This document shows, one piece after another, positions 12,501 to 23,328 of a stretch of DNA of 64,000 nucleotides (the stretch's first letter is position 1; every line of letters begins with the position of its first letter). Source of the DNA: Eutypa lata (lineage: Eukaryota > Ascomycota > Sordariomycetes > Xylariales > Diatrypaceae). The position numbers and the translations under genes were made by a program. The notes beneath the pieces were generated by a model that did no database searches, was not told where the DNA came from, and saw only the letters and a list, made by a program, of their open reading frames with translations. The DNA lies in assembly GCA_022661535.1 (NCBI GenBank), contig JAKULF010000007.1, positions 1,178,001 through 1,242,000 of the forward strand, read 5' to 3'.

Positions 12501-13125
12501 GTGCCCCTTTGCGTCCCGTTTTGTTAGCTGTCTTCCTTCCCCCATGTCATCTGTGGCACTCGAACATACCATGTAAATGTGATCCACCGCTGGAAAAACG
12601 CCGTGGGTGACTTTAGCTGATGGCATTGTTCCGGGAATCTCATCTAAGGTGATATGATGCAGCAGATAAAAGTCCGAAGTGCTGTCTGTCGCCTTGGTAG
12701 CAATGCAGATGTCCAAGCTGGAGTCCGGTGCTTGTAGGACCGCAAACGCTTCGACTTTGGCATCCTCCGGGAAGAGGGCAGAGGATTTACCGAAGTCAAT
12801 CTTTGACGGCTCGCGGTCAACGGTAATGATAAGGTTGAGGATCCCATCCTCGCTGAGCGCGAAAACAGCAGGCTGCAAGTTTTGGTCGTGGAAGACGCCA
12901 AAGTTCTCACCTGCGGGGACTGCAACATTGGAAGTCAGTAATTCTTGTATCGAATTACTATTACACATCACATTGCTATCTCAGGAGTAAAACCTCATAT
13001 GCCTGAGGGAATTTTCACTCTAGAAACAAGCCAAGAGAGTGAATAAAGGACCACCAAAATTACTTACCTGGGTTCGCCGCCACATAGTTGGTCATTATCT
13101 CCGAATCCTTTTTAACGATAATCAT
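9549..13125 (-). CDS. Large protein of unknown function (propeller-like N-half, helical C-half)
   Basis: I do not recognise a named family. Exons (minus): 13125-13068, 12910-12281, 12212-11337, 11245-9999, 9926-9549, giving 1,062 residues with closing phases (1,052 if the in-frame ATG at 13095 is used). The 12280-12213 intron (GTACAC..TTAG) is inferred because frame must change there. No signal peptide is seen. Roughly the first 330 residues have repeated short blocks such as NFGVFHDQNLQPAVFALSED and VDEYGNLYLLQQD, suggestive of a beta-propeller. Then comes a linker rich in D, G and K, then a helix-rich half with amphipathic stretches (SIVKGIIWVFKKIGAFFKDV) and one hydrophobic segment (LLNFCALLIAIPTTVLY, about residues 797-813) followed by KAKKKR. 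The C-terminal exon has a basic KKKK patch. It is transcribed divergently from the 14378-16364 gene across a shared spacer, suggesting joint regulation. It could be a cytosolic or membrane-interacting effector, but nothing in the sequence proves this. Confidence 0.75.
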
Positions 13126-13271
13126 GATGATGATGGGAGAGGTGGAAGCAAAAAGAGAAAAGGGGGCGAAGAGTATGGATTGGCGCTATCAAGAAGAGGA
13201 ACGAAGCCACAAGTTGGAGGACTGTTATATTTATTCCGAACGCTTGAGTTAAATACACGTTCTCTTTCAGT

Positions 13272-13290
13272 CTCTCTATATAATAGAGAG
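13272..13290. repeat. Perfect inverted repeat, 8-bp arms, 3-bp centre
   Basis: CTCTCTAT, ATA, ATAGAGAG. It contains a TATA-like core and lies about 150 bp upstream of the start at 13125. It could be a regulator site or just the minus-strand core promoter. Confidence 0.6.
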
Positions 13291-13676
13291 AATTTATGTA
13301 GGTCGTGCTTAGGAATGTCCCTCTTACCTAAAGCCAATCGGAAGACTCTACTTAAACTCTCCTCGCGAGACGTTCACGCGGAATGCCTATCGAAGCAGGT
13401 CGGAATAAACAACCAATCAAATAAACGAATTCGACATCCAGAATCACTATTTGCCGAAATAGAGGAAGAATCCGTACATCACGGTACTCATCTTAGGTAG
13501 TACGTGTGCTTCTATGGGTCTGAGGGTGAGGAGAATTTCAGATGCTGCTCTCTCAAGTACATGCATGACTGTCAGTGTCATTCCAACGAATCGTTTTACA
13601 ACATCCCGAGTATTGATTTCGGCATGTGGGTGTCCGTGCCGCTCCAATGACGCCCGTTTACGACATCCCGGGTGAT

Positions 13677-13902
13677 GAAATCGCGGCGCCGGTGCGAGCT
13701 TCGCTAGTAATTATCGACTCAGAAATACGGATCGAGGTAATAGATGCATTAAGCTGAGCAACGGTGACCGCAAACCCCTCATCTTGGCCGAAATCGAGGC
13801 ATCGGTGTAAGTCTCGCTAGTAATTATCGACTCGGAATACCGATCAAGGTAGCATATCCATGAAGCTGAGTAATGGTTACTACAAACCCTTCATATTGAT
13901 CG
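13677..13902. repeat. Two diverged tandem copies, period 113 bp
   Basis: Copy 1 begins at 13677 and copy 2 at 13790, both starting GAAATCG. They share the exact block CTCGCTAGTAATTATCGACTC apart from one base at its start. Many of the differences are C to T or G to A (GAGCAACGG against GAGTAATGG). A shorter related pair (ACATCCCGAGT / ACATCCCGGGT) lies just upstream at about 13590-13670. Confidence 0.75.
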
Positions 13903-14294
13903 AATTATGACTTCAATTCCACGCCCATGTGTAATATAGAAGGCTAAGCGTGGTTACCCTCACGATGCCTGCCCAGACGGGCTTCGGAGTCAATGATGAT
14001 TTATTGAAGCTGTACCACGTTGAACTAGGCTTTTCAACTCGGTAGCAGATCGTACACTAGCCAAATTTCGTAAGCCGCCGAGCGGGAAACCGTGCTTAGA
14101 CGGTATTGAGAGCTGCCCGGATGTAAGTGGGTTCCACCTGTGGACGTAGTACTTCGTCCCGTGCACGACAAGTCTCGGGATGAACCCGTTATACTCGCAT
14201 GTGGACCTATCTAAAGATCGGTTACACTTTCTTCGGCATTGACTGAGAGTAAACCATTGGAATATCGGGATCAACTCGTAGCCTGCCTTTTGTC

Positions 14295-14300
14295 TATATA
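14295..14300 (+). promoter_or_regulatory. TATA-like box for the 14378 gene
   Basis: TATATA about 80 bp upstream of the ATG at 14378, an ordinary spacing for a fungal core promoter with a short leader. Confidence 0.4.
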
Positions 14301-14377
14301 ACACCGTTGTGATCTACCATAAACGCAAACAAGTTTTCCGACTACCTCAAGGTTCGGAGTACCTACGCATCGTCATC

Positions 14378-16364
14378 ATGACTTTCCCCCTGGATAGTTA
14401 CGTGTCCGACACCTCCCCCCTCCCATATCACCAGATCATCGTGCTGTCGCAAAAGGTGATCAATGCGGGGTTCAAGAACATGTGGAAGATTGCCCAAGGG
14501 GATGATGATTCCCCTTTGAAGCACATCAAGCAGAGTATCCATGGAGAGTATATCGATTCTGATGTCGGTGCACCGTCTGTTCAGCTCCACGTCGAAAGTA
14601 GGGAGCCGATGATGTATTTCCTACTGTCTTTAACAAAGGGTGAACTCGCCGTGTACGAAAGTGATGAGAGTGAGGATCTCTTCAAGTGGGACATCAAGGA
14701 TTGGGTCCTCGCATTCAATGTGGATATCAGTAAGTTTCATAGGTGGCCCTAGAAAACAACGCGGTTGGTTAACAGCTACCTCGTCTCATACAGACCAGAA
14801 GCAGATCGCCAAAGACTCGGACGAGTACAGGAAGTTCAAAGACCGAGCAGGACTCTCCGAATCCAACTTTGCTCTGGCGCAACTGTTCATTGATTCGTCA
14901 TGTGGGTACATCTTATAAACATCGAGGCTCCTATACTAATCTGGAACAGCCAGCACCAAGTTCAACAAGGCTCTGACTACTTTCGGGGAGCATAAACTTG
15001 ATGAATTGACACCAGCTGCAAGTGCCAGTGTGATTCAATTCATGACTCACTGGGTCACAGTGATGTCTGAAAGTGGGAACAGCATTCTGGGATATTCGGC
15101 CCAACGGGAAAAGGATAGCGACGAGCGTAAGTGATGTTGTCTTCCTTCGGTCTTGCCATTCTGACCACCTTACAGTTAACAAATACGCGCCATCGTTCCC
15201 ACCAACTAGTATTGATTACTTCCCTTACCCATGGCGTGGTGACAGCGGGGATGGCTCAACGAAGGATGGTCAGGATCAAAATTCCTTGTCGTATCTCATG
15301 ACGTCAAACTTCGAAACTCCCCCGACACAGGGTGCCATGCCATATACTGGGCCATGGACCGATGAAGGCAATCGCGGGGCCTCATTTTGCATGAGCGGGA
15401 CTTTGCTCTGGGGATGGTTACACCCCTTGATGCGAAAACTATCCAGGGCGATGACCCCTATTCCCGACAACCCGTATGTGGAGTATATTGGGACCCCGCT
15501 GGATACGCCATTTAGGTTTGGACCGAGGTGGCACTTTGGGGACAACAATGCTCCGGATGGTGATTACGAGTGGCTCTTAAGCGACCAAACTACCTGGAAA
15601 GCGAAACCGCCTCACAAGACTTCTGCCGACAGAGCGTATAATCCCAATGAAAAGAACGACTGTATGACTGCCGATGAATCGAGTATGACTAAGCCCAAAT
15701 TGCATTCCGCTCAGTCGGACAGCAGCTAAATATACTTTAGGCGAAAATATTGAAGTCACGGTCTCCTTCGATGCCGGAAAGGAGGCAATCAAGTTGGTTG
15801 GAACCAGTGATTTTAAGTTCGAGGTCAATCACATCAGAAGCTCCTATTCCACCACAAGGCAAGTCCTGTCTTTCGTTTGCTTGCATGTGCTATGCTGAAT
15901 AAGATCTCCCTAGGTTTTGGGTAACGGTCTTTAGCAAGTGGAGTATTCTCATCAATATGGCATCTATCGAGGAGGGGGGGATAATTTTCCAGGCACCCCA
16001 CGAAGGCACTGTCGAAGTCACTCATGAGTACGAGGATGGTATGAAGCTAGGTACCCTGCCTCAAACGTTTGCTGGAGATATAGCAAACAGTCTCAAGGAC
16101 AGCATGTCGAGGGCACTGGACAGCGTAGAGGATGACCTGATTTACGCCTTGGCCAACGCGAACCGTCTTTGTCTTCCTGCCGCGGGCACTTTCTTGATGA
16201 AGGATCCCATATTTAACCAAAAGGGGGATCTCTTGGTCACATTGGCATACGATGGGTATTTTGCCTGTTTTACTCTTCTTCTACATGCAATATCTAATAC
16301 TGGAAACAGAGCCGATCCACCACCGCCGCCTCGAAAGGGCAAATACAAACTGCAAAAGGTGTAA
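14378..16364 (+). CDS. Protein of unknown function, possibly TULIP/P47-like
   Basis: Exons: 14378-14729, 14794-14901, 14950-15126, 15176-15661, 15741-15858, 15914-16255, 16310-16364; 545 residues, all phases close. I start at 14378 (ATCATCATGACT) because the upstream in-frame ATG at 14309 is too near the TATA run at 14295. No signal peptide or membrane helix. Near the N-terminus is IIVLSQKVINAGFKNMW, then beta-rich text (SVQLHVESREPMMYFLLSLT, DWVLAFNVDIN). The C-half has alternating strands (IEVTVSFDAGKEAIKLVG, RFWVTVFSKWSILINMASIE) and a terminal LCLPAAGTFLMKDPIFNQKG block before a proline-rich, basic tail. This layout recalls the lipid-binding TULIP fold of the P47/OrfX class, as a weak impression only. 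The intron at 15859-15913 begins GCAAGT, a GC-AG intron. It pairs divergently with the 9549-13125 gene. Confidence 0.75.
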
Positions 16365-17744
16365 AAGATTGTTTCCCGTGATGACATGTTTGCCTTCATT
16401 TGAGAATGAAGTACAAACGAGTACAATGACGATGACTGTTTCCATTAAGGAAGGAGTTGGTTGGTTAAAGGGGGGCTTAAAGGGAGATTTCATAGATTGA
16501 ATAATTGCTTTTATATTAAAGCTATACGGTAGTTCAGCTGGAACTCAAGCATCCATAGGCATCAAAGCAGCTTGGATATCTCCTATCAACTCAGTCATAC
16601 CATCACCCTTCGTAATTTACTGCGACTTGTGTTCTGTTAAGAGTTAGTCCATGTCTTTCTCTCGGAAGTCAATTCATGTCCCCACCATCTCATCCCCTGT
16701 CATATCAGGATCAGCCCAAATATGTGGGAAGAGAGGCTTGTTCACAAATATCTATTGATGTTGTCTCATCATTCCATAGTCAACTCGAAATTGTTTGCGA
16801 GGCTCATTTTGATGTTACGTTGTGTAAATCGAATGGTATTTTCCCAGCATCGAAGGTAGCTGTCAGTCGAAGAACCACGTCTCGTTGAATACAAAATGAA
16901 TGTAAAGTTCATCACACTCTTTGAAGCTCGAGCTTCCTTTTGTTGCTGATCTACACTGTCGCAATTGGGACCTATCTGGTGACATATACAGGTGGGGTCG
17001 GTTCCTAGGTATGTAGGTGGATAGCAACACTCACTGCTATGTAGTGAGGGTTGTTCATAATATTGACTCGGGAAGTTGGACAGGGAACTATGGTGAGCCC
17101 CGCTCCGTATTTAATACACCTGGACATCACCACCACCAATATCCAAATGCAACAATCATTAATACGAATCACCTCAGTGCATCGTAACAGCAGGAAGTCC
17201 TCACTGAAGGGATCACATCATTTTCAAATTGCAACTATGGCGTATTCAAAAGCGGTCTCCTTTTTACCCAACTAGGTAGGTAGCAACCACCGAAAGGCGC
17301 ATAAAATAGCCCATTGGCAAAACAAACAAGCATTGTTGAACCCCTGCGTCGGGGAAGATCTCGTCTCCTAAAAAGGCTTATTTCAAGGTATAATGATACA
17401 CAGGGGCCCTCTTGCCTGATTGAGTATAGCACTCAGAGGTCCATGGTCGTATTGGCCCATTCAAAAGGCCGGAACTCGCCCTAGACGGGATAAACACCCG
17501 CAGCAACAAGGATTGTAATTGCAAATGCAGGGGTTCACGGGCTTAGATACGAGATCGCGCGGGCTATCACCGTTGCTGTTGTTGCTATCAGTGCGCGGGG
17601 CGCGGGGCGCGCTTAGGAAATGCACCACCCGTCGCTCTGCTCCCTGCCTGGAGTTTCTACCTATATATAGGGGATGAGAGGGACCTCAATTGCTCTTTAA
17701 TTCGTGTATGTTTCGGCTTCTTTAAGATTCTTATCGTCGTCACC
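16365..17744. other. Intergenic, upstream of sedolisin
   Basis: No gene found. Short frames at 16676-16888, 17051-17275 and 17235-17432 lack homology cues. The stretch around 17560-17625 is GC-rich (GCGGGGCGCGGGGCGCGC) and the last 100 bp holds the sedolisin core promoter. Confidence 0.6.
17662..17670 (+). promoter_or_regulatory. TATA box of the sedolisin gene
   Basis: TATATATAG, about 75 bp before the ATG at 17745, in a short leader that ends CGTCACCATG, a good fungal start context. Confidence 0.6.
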
Positions 17745-19582
17745 ATGCTTTCGCTACTCGCTCTCCTGGCCACGGCCGTCACGGCCCGGGTAATGGACAA
17801 GGTTCCCTCCGTCCCTAAAGGATGGTCGGAGCTTCGGCAGGCTTCTCCAGAGGAACTGATTACGCTTCGCGTCGCCCTGCCGCAACAGCATGCGGCAGAA
17901 TTGGAAGAAGCAGTTGTCGACATGTCGACCCCCGGATCTGAGAACTACGGGAAGCACATGAGTCGCCTTGAGCTCCGAGCGTACACGGCACCAAGTGAAC
18001 AATCCGTGTCTTCCGTCGTTGGCTGGCTGGCCGAGAGTAACATCACGGCCTCGGTGAACAATGACTGGATTACCTTCACCACCGATGTGGCAACGGCTAG
18101 CGAGCTTCTGGACACGACGTTTGCTTGGTATCAGTACGGAGCGGGCGGCAGCCCCAAGCTTCGAACACTATCATACAGCGTTCCTGATGAGATGGCCCAA
18201 AACATCGACCTCATCCAGCCCACAACGCGCTTTGGCCAGCTGGGCGCTCAGAAATCGACAATCTTCGACATGCAAATTCTGGAGCCCGTGGAAGAGGTTA
18301 CTGAATCCAACGTGGATGCCACTGCCGCTACCTGCAACGTGAACCAGATTACCCCGGAGTGTATTAAATCCCTCTACAACATTAAGTACACGGCGTCGCC
18401 CGAGGGCAACCTAGTCGCATTTTCCTCTTACCTAGAGGAATATGCTAGGTACGCGGACCTGCAGTCTTTCGAGTCCAAGTGGCTACCAGCAGCAGCTGGA
18501 CAAAACTTCACGGTTGAATTGGTGAATGGAGGGTTAGACGACCAAGATAGCAATGACGACAGCGGTATGTTTTGCTCCCTCATCGAGGGGAGATTTGATT
18601 TGATCCTAACCATGAACAGGGGAAGCAAACCTGGACGTTCAGTACATCCTGGCTGTCGGCGCGCCAGTCCCGATCCGAGAATACAGCACCGGTGGAAGAG
18701 GGTACGTAATTCTACACAGGAACAAACCCAGTGCATATGACTGACCAAGTTAGACCCGCCGAGCCAGGCTACCCGTCAACCAATGAGCCATACCTCGAGT
18801 TCTTGACGTACCTGCTCGATCAGGATGATACCAACCTACCCCAGACTTTATCGACGTCCTACGGAGAAGACGAACAATCCATCCCCGAGGAGTATGCCTT
18901 GAAGGTCTGCAACCTGTTTATGCAGCTTGGTGCGCGGGGCGTGAGCGTCATATTCTCGTCCGGTGACTCTGGCCCTGGCGATACTTGCGTGAGGGACTCG
19001 GATGATGCGCCGTACTTCCAGCCGACATTCCCCGGTGCATGTCCCTACATCACCTCTGTCGGCGCTACGCGCGGCGTGAGCCCCGAGGCGGCCGTGAGCT
19101 TTTCGAGCGGTGGATTCAGCTCACTTCACGCACGACCTGCGTGGCAGAGCGAGGCCGTGAGCACCTATCTGGACTCGATTGGCGACACTTACTCGGCGTA
19201 TTTCAACGCCTCCAACAGAGGCTTCCCCGATGTCGCCGCTCAGGGAGCGTACTTCGCAGTTGTCGACAAGGGACGAAACGCACTGCTCTCTGGGACTAGC
19301 GCATCGGCCCCCGTCTTCGCTGGTGTCGTCGCGCTGCTGAATGCCGCGCGGAAGAGCCAAGGCCAAGCCCCGCTTGGATTCTTGAACCCGTGGCTTTACA
19401 ATAACAGCGCTGCTTTCTTCGACGTCACGAGCGGTTACGGCAGTGGTTGCACGTCGAACTCCGCGTTCCCTAACGGCGCGAGGTGGAACGGAACGGCAGG
19501 TTGGGACCCCGTCACGGGACTTGGAACCCCTGACTTCGAGGCGCTGCTTGCAGCGGCAGCCCCCGGCGTTGAGAACGCTTAA
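17745..19582 (+). CDS. Secreted sedolisin / tripeptidyl-peptidase-like protease (S53)
   Basis: Acidic secreted serine-carboxyl peptidase that breaks down proteins outside the cell. Exons: 17745-18564, 18620-18701, 18754-19582; 576 residues. A signal peptide (MLSLLALLATAVTA) is followed by the Pro-kumamolisin activation domain (about residues 20-170: STPGSENYGKHMS is its typical cleavage-side motif). The mature peptidase begins near TPECIKSLYNI. The catalytic Glu and Asp are in GEANLDVQYILAVG, formed across the first intron; the oxyanion Asp region is SSGDSGPGD; the nucleophile is SGTSASAP. The C-terminal DVTSGYGSGC..GWDPVTGLGTPDF carries the calcium-site residues. All key residues are present, so it should be active. 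The coding DNA is clearly more GC-rich than its flanks. Neighbours give no obvious functional link. Confidence 0.95.
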
Positions 19583-21215
19583 AATATACGGCGTGTAACT
19601 TTTATTCTTTCAAGAATATAGATATAAAGTAGTTCTCTAGCTAGTTTGATGGAAATGAGCTCCAACCTTGCTCCCTAACTTAGGTAGTTGGATGTTTGAG
19701 TCCCTTTTTCGCCCGTACCACAGAGCCCAATGCGACGTCCCAGTGATCCTTGCGACTACCCATAGACGGCATCGCTAGCCTGCATAAACATGAGTTCAGG
19801 TTGGTGCCAGGCGAAGAAGATAATTGCAATGAGGGTCTTCTAGCTTTAGTAAGCTAGTAGGCCCATAGTCCGTCCATAAAGAACCTATCTCCGCAGCTTA
19901 TTTCATATACAAAGCGCTACAGCAATCACTCAGTAGATCTAGATCTCTTCAGACAATCGTTGCTATCTGATATATGCCATATCTAGCTCCCCTTGTTCAG
20001 CGCATGTTGTACCTACTTATCTCCGACCAGTCTGTACTTGATAAAGATCCAGTCGAATGAAGAAGTTAAAAAAGAGTTCGCACTAATCTAGTAGGTTTGG
20101 CCAATCATATCTGCCTCACGTAAAGTTTACTTCCAGTTAAGGTAAAACATCGCTTAGTCATGGAGGACGTTTGTCAGTCTGACTCAGAAGCCTATACTTC
20201 ACTTCTATCACTGACGGTTGTCAATCGTATTGGATGGGTGCTGGTATGAGTAGGGAGTGTTGACAGATTTCCTCCCAGCTAGTTCGCACCCAAGATCCGG
20301 GGTCACCATGTAGTAGTTAGTGGTTATTGCAAAAATAATAGGAATGGGTAGAGAGGTTTGTCCAAGACAGACTCATATCTTGAAAGCGCGAAGGAATGGC
20401 CCCAGGACCTAAAAAAAAGTTGTTGTAGTCAAGGGAACTTCCTTGATGGCAATCGTCACGCAAATAATTTCATTGTGAGGTAAGTGAAGTAGAGTCTTAG
20501 CCATCAAGTTTTGCAAACCCGGGAATTTCACCCTTCCTGACCTTCTTGGATAACATGACGGGAAGGATGTATGGCCAGAAGGCAAGCTTCACATAAAGGG
20601 GGAAATGGGGATGGCTGTAGAGGTCCGTCCTAGGAGTCCCATATTGGGAAACAAGATTAATAAAATGAGATAAAGAGACAAAGGAGGATCCGGTAGGGGA
20701 GGGGATAAGTTTCCCGGACCACTTAGACGCCACCAGTCTATAATTCAAAGGCTACGGTATTGTATAGTCTAAGAAAATAAAGTTGAAGGTGGGCGGAACA
20801 GGAAAGATGTAAGATGTACTAAGTTGATGCGATGGGGTCAAGTGCTACCTAGTTGGAGGAGGGGAATAATTGAGAGAGAGCGCAAATTGATAGTGCGTGC
20901 ACCCCTAATGTTCAGTATTGACAATAGTGGTGTCTAAGGCGTTGTTGCTGGGAAAAGGCAAATGCAAGGGAAGACAGATTCGCTACTTCTTAAGTGGCTG
21001 AGGCATAGGATGCACTTTCACTGGACACAATCGAGTAATTTCCCTATCCTCGTGTAACTACTTATATCTAGACCTTTTATCACAGGAATATGACGCATAG
21101 CAAGTGCAGGCGTATCAAGAGTTAGGTTGAAAATATACTATTGACGCGTGTATAAATATCGTTTCAATTCAAACCCCCCAAAACAAAGCATACCACATTT
21201 AACCCAGTTATCACA
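19583..21215. other. Intergenic
   Basis: 1.6 kb without a supported gene. The minus-strand frame at 20497-20748 has no recognisable content. Short runs such as GATCTAGATCTC are visible but no larger repeat. Confidence 0.6.
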
Positions 21216-21719
21216 TCATACCTTTGCTCTCTCGCTCGCACCCTCAGTAGTCACCGACTCAGCAACGGGACTAACGCTCTGCCCGAACATCGTCCCAAAC
21301 TTGCCATGCAAAACGTCCAACCTATAGAGTTGCGCCGGATGCGCCAACATGTCCTTTAGTAGGTCGGCCCTCTTGAAATTCACCCCGCCGGGTCCACGGT
21401 TGTGGTCGTGGCGCGCGGCGGCGTCCGGGAAGGCCTCGAAGATGGCGAACGACGTCTTCGAGTAGCGCAGCCCGAACCAGGGGCCCGTGCCGGGCTCCTG
21501 GTCGACGCCGGCGTTGATGTCGCGGAGGAACGCCGCCACGAGCTCCTCCTTCCCCGGCCGCGCCTCCAGCTGGATGAAGTACGCCTTCCGCCCCGGCGTG
21601 TCATCGACGCCTTGCATGAGCCATCCCGGGTGCTTCGGGTGGTCTTGGGACCAGGAGGGGGAGGGGTTGGGGAACGGGGGGAGGTCCGTTGCCGTTGCCG
21701 TGCTGCGGGGGGTGCTCAT
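21216..21719 (-). CDS. Antibiotic-biosynthesis-monooxygenase (ABM) fold protein
   Basis: Single exon, 167 residues. After a polar N-terminus of about 45 residues comes a ferredoxin-like ABM/quinol-monooxygenase domain: AYFIQLEARPGKEELVAAFL (strand and helix), GPWFGLRYSKTSFAIFEAFP (strands), then a helix and YRLDVLHGKFG. The domain ends near residue 145 and the tail is disordered. Such cofactor-free proteins oxygenate quinols or act as stress proteins. There is no signal peptide, so it is probably cytosolic. The family normally runs about 100 residues, so the N-terminal extension (DHPKHPGWLMQGVDDTPG) is extra. The coding region is strongly GC-rich compared with the surrounding AT-rich DNA. Function beyond fold is not visible. 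Confidence 0.75.
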   Translation of the reverse strand: MSTPRSTATATDLPPFPNPSPSWSQDHPKHPGWLMQGVDDTPGRKAYFIQLEARPGKEELVAAFLRDINAGVDQEPGTGPWFGLRYSKTSFAIFEAFPDAAARHDHNRGPGGVNFKRADLLKDMLAHPAQLYRLDVLHGKFGTMFGQSVSPVAESVTTEGASERAKV

Positions 21720-22930
21720 GGTGGGGTATTGTGAAGTGAAAATTGACGTGGTTTTAGATGTGCGACTGTTGGTTTTGGAGTGTGTTGCTTAAAGGCAGAC
21801 AGGAATGTATATGAGTGGTAGTCTTGGTGATGATGTGAGGAATATGCTACATACCTGTCTTTGACGCCAGGAAAGGCCACTATTTGTACAGAATCATGGT
21901 GTTCTATACTCACGAAGTTCGTGGACTTCACGTCAGCATTTAATCCATTAATAATGAGCTCTTAATAATCCTCTAGTATGCAGGCATTCACGTATCTGCG
22001 GGTCTAATGCGAGGGGACCAATAAAAAGCCTCCGATCTTAAGTCGTCGTGTATATAGAGACTGAGAGATGAATTGGAGTCGATCTGCAGCTAGGCGTTAG
22101 GTGGTAATATTGTGGAACAAATATTACCAAACACATATAGGGTCGTATGGGTGCAACTATATCCCGGAGTTATAATCAACCCGCATACGTAAGCATTCCA
22201 CGATACTCCTATATCATCTATTGAGTGTATAGAATTATTAATATAGCGCGGTGTTTATATCAATAAGCAACCAAGGTTCAACTTCCAATTCTAACTGAAT
22301 ACACTTGTTAGTGTTGGGAAGGGGGGCTCAATATGCCCGTCTCGCCTTATCTCCGAGTAGATGGAGTGAGTATCTTTCTGATTCATGGTAACATGGCGTG
22401 CCTGGCTTACCTGTAGTTGACGGTATATATGATATTTAATCTTTTACTAGCACATGGTTACAATGTAAGGTGTGTGTTCGTATGGAGAATTTACGGTTGG
22501 AAGGTCTTGCCGGTAGGTTTTGGTGGCCCCTGCCCCTTTCTTGCTAACAAATAACACTTTCCAGTGGCTTCTCGAGCATGACAGCAAGGCCTGCGTGGCG
22601 GGGAGTAGCGGTAAATGGGAGCAACAGAAAGCATCGATTACTTAGTATACACGGCGGTCATTTGCGAAACTAATGTCGCAGAAGGCTCTGAAATGGTAAA
22701 CAACGGTATTGTATAATACTGATAGAAGAATGCAACGTCAGATGGTACGGAAACTCTAGACTATCTGGCTATATACATAGTAGGCTATCTGAGAACTGGC
22801 AAGCAGCCTGAACGTGCAACAACCAATGAAGAAATAAACAGACAGGAACTACCAAGGCAGTCTGGCGAGTTGACCAAAGGTATCAAGCAGCTGGGATAAT
22901 GCCGAAGCCTTTTGTTCTCTCTTCCCCCCT
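21720..22930. other. Intergenic
   Basis: AT-rich, with no supported gene; it holds the promoter of the ABM gene on the left and the 3' side of the small secreted protein gene on the right. Confidence 0.6.
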
Positions 22931-23328
22931 TTACCACGAGCCCTTGCACCAGATCTGTCCACTGGAGCCTGAATCAGCGTCGACGCAAGCTGCAAACGCG
23001 AACCATATTATTAGCCTACATGTCCTTTCGGGAATAGGAGAGGAAGAAACAAAGGTTTAGTACTTACAGCCTGTAGCGATAGGCCTAGCGCCGAACGCCC
23101 CGTTCGGGCTCGCATAGAACTTGCACGACGTGCCGACTACATAGTCGCAGTTGTTGGGGCACTACAGTAGGAAAAAAATGTTTAGCTTTTTAACTTGCGA
23201 GAACTCAGGGTTTGGGGATGAAGGAAAGCAAAGGCTCATACGTTGCAAGCGTCAATGGGGTTCTCAGCGATAGCGGTAACGGCCGCGACCAGGGAGAAGA
23301 GGGTGACGAGAACACGACGGGCAGACAT
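22931..23328 (-). CDS. Small cysteine-rich secreted protein
   Basis: Exons (minus): 23328-23242, 23161-23068, 22989-22931; 79 residues, phases close. Signal peptide MSARRVLVTLFSLVAAVTAIA is followed by a mature chain of about 58 residues with six cysteines: DACNCPNNC, TSCKFYASPN, GSCVDAD and IWCKGSW at the end. Six cysteines could make three disulphides. Length, signal and cysteine density fit fungal effector or antimicrobial-type secreted proteins, but I recognise no family. The ORF is split by two introns (80 and 78 nt), so simple ORF finding misses it. An alternative is that it is one of the many small secreted proteins without a known role. Confidence 0.8.

Larger units (their letters stand above)
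13126..14377. promoter_or_regulatory. Shared spacer between two divergent genes of unknown function
   Basis: The 1.25-kb interval carries the start regions of both flanking genes, TATA-like runs facing each way (around 13277-13284 for the minus gene, 14295-14300 for the plus gene), a perfect palindrome, and a decayed tandem duplication (each listed separately). Open frames inside it (for example on the plus strand up to 13500) look like chance. Joint regulation of the two genes is inference from the arrangement. Confidence 0.5.

Noticed and set aside
13039..13500. Plus-strand frame of 153 aa
   Set aside because: Overlaps the first exon of the minus-strand gene and its promoter; low-complexity Arg/Lys/Gly text.
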